DNA from: JBBCJT01 sp037190665
Lineage (GTDB): Bacteria; Pseudomonadota; Alphaproteobacteria; Acetobacterales; Acetobacteraceae
DNA: 5,608 nucleotides
Reading direction: 5' to 3'
Assembly (NCBI GenBank): GCA_037190665.1
Contig: JBBCJT010000181.1
Coordinates: forward strand, 1-5,608
Made by a program: the position numbers and the translations under genes. The notes under the pieces are model-generated. The model saw only the letters and a program-made list of their open reading frames with translations, did not search any database and was not told where the DNA came from. Within the stretch, counting starts at the first letter, position 1. Each line of letters opens with the position of its first letter. This document shows positions 5,455-5,608 of this stretch, piece after piece.

Positions 5455-5608
5455 GGCAGGCGGGGCGCTGCCCCGGACCCCGGAAGGGGCTTTGCCCCTT
5501 CACCCCACCAGGGGGCACGGCCCCCTGGACCCGCGATCCCCTCAAGAGGGCCTTCGGCCAAATCGGTCATCTGCCCCCACCCCCCTCGATGATTATCGAG
5601 GGGGGTGG
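5455..5608 (+). repeat. Composite three-hairpin intergenic repeat, right copy
   Basis: Starting 6 nt after the VOC stop there are three perfect hairpins with 3-nt loops: 5461-5466 with 5470-5475 (CGGGGC/GCCCCG, loop GCT), 5484-5490 with 5494-5500 (AAGGGGC/GCCCCTT, loop TTT) and 5508-5516 with 5520-5528 (CCAGGGGGC/GCCCCCTGG, loop ACG). Linkers are C-rich (ACCCCGG, CACCCC), then ACCCGCGAT. A smaller stem (CCCT/AGGG, loop CAAG, near 5539-5550) and GGCC-TTC-GGCC (5549-5559) follow. The region ends in a long palindrome. The order, loop size, linkers and sequence after hairpin 3 match the left copy at 1-138 in inverted orientation. No U-tract is present. No protein gene is supported in 5455-5608. 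Confidence 0.75.
5577..5608. repeat. 14-bp perfect inverted repeat at the right window edge
   Basis: Arms 5577-5590 (CCACCCCCCTCGAT) and 5595-5608 (ATCGAGGGGGGTGG) are exact reverse complements around the 4-nt loop GATT, and the pairing probably continues past the window end. The first 22 bases of the window repeat the loop and right arm in the same orientation, with five Gs instead of six. It is the outermost part of the composite repeat and could act as a bidirectional terminator between convergent genes or as a REP-like palindrome. Confidence 0.8.

Noticed and set aside
5461..5528. Classical rho-independent terminators after the VOC gene
   Set aside because: The stems are strong, but no T run follows any of the three hairpins, so they are reported as a structured repeat, with termination as one possible role.
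5461..5528. CRISPR-like array from the evenly spaced hairpins
   Set aside because: The units are short, differ in sequence, have no spacer-length unique segments and there are no cas genes.
5319..5570. 83-codon minus-strand frame starting MTDLAEGPLEG inside the right repeat
   Set aside because: It reads through the hairpin stems and then antisense through the VOC gene; the composition is repeat-derived and there is no ribosome site. It is noted only as part of the repeat.

Overview
This is a GC-rich stretch with five complete protein genes, tightly spaced, and no RNA gene, insertion sequence, integrase or CRISPR. The base composition, the Tat-exported solute-binding protein with no permease beside it, the alphaproteobacterial-type LexA box and the strings of GC-rich triloop hairpins after genes suggest an alphaproteobacterium, perhaps Acetobacteraceae (Roseomonas-like). 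That placement is inference; no marker gene is present.

Layout. Bases 1-145 hold no gene, only a multi-hairpin repeat. Three genes then read leftward: an MFS transporter (3696-2539), a PncA-type nicotinamidase (2529-1888) only 9 bp behind it, and, after a 137-bp gap, a family-5 ABC solute-binding protein with a Tat signal (1750-146). From a 108-bp divergent gap two genes read rightward: an exported alpha/beta-hydrolase resembling esterase 713 (3805-4899) and, after 81 bp, a PhnB-like VOC/glyoxalase-fold protein (4981-5454). Bases 5455-5608 again hold no gene and carry a second copy of the multi-hairpin repeat.

Working together. The MFS and nicotinamidase genes are almost certainly one transcript and may form an uptake-plus-deamidation pair for nicotinamide or a related amide; the transported substrate is a guess. 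The solute-binding protein probably delivers a peptide-like or other solute to a permease encoded elsewhere. The esterase and VOC genes share direction, but the VOC gene has its own leader with a near-ideal LexA direct repeat (GAAC-N7-GAAC) just before its start, which suggests SOS control.

The most unusual material is at the edges. Each outward-reading terminal gene is followed within about 6-10 bp by the same architecture: three consecutive GC hairpins with 3-nt loops and conserved linkers, then a less conserved stretch of about 50 bp, then a long palindrome centred on TCGAT-GATT-ATCGA. The two copies differ in stem sequence, but both sides of each stem change together, as expected for a structure under selection. 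The window starts and stops inside this palindrome, so it may be a unit bounded by repeats, an assembly break at repeats, or less likely a circle.
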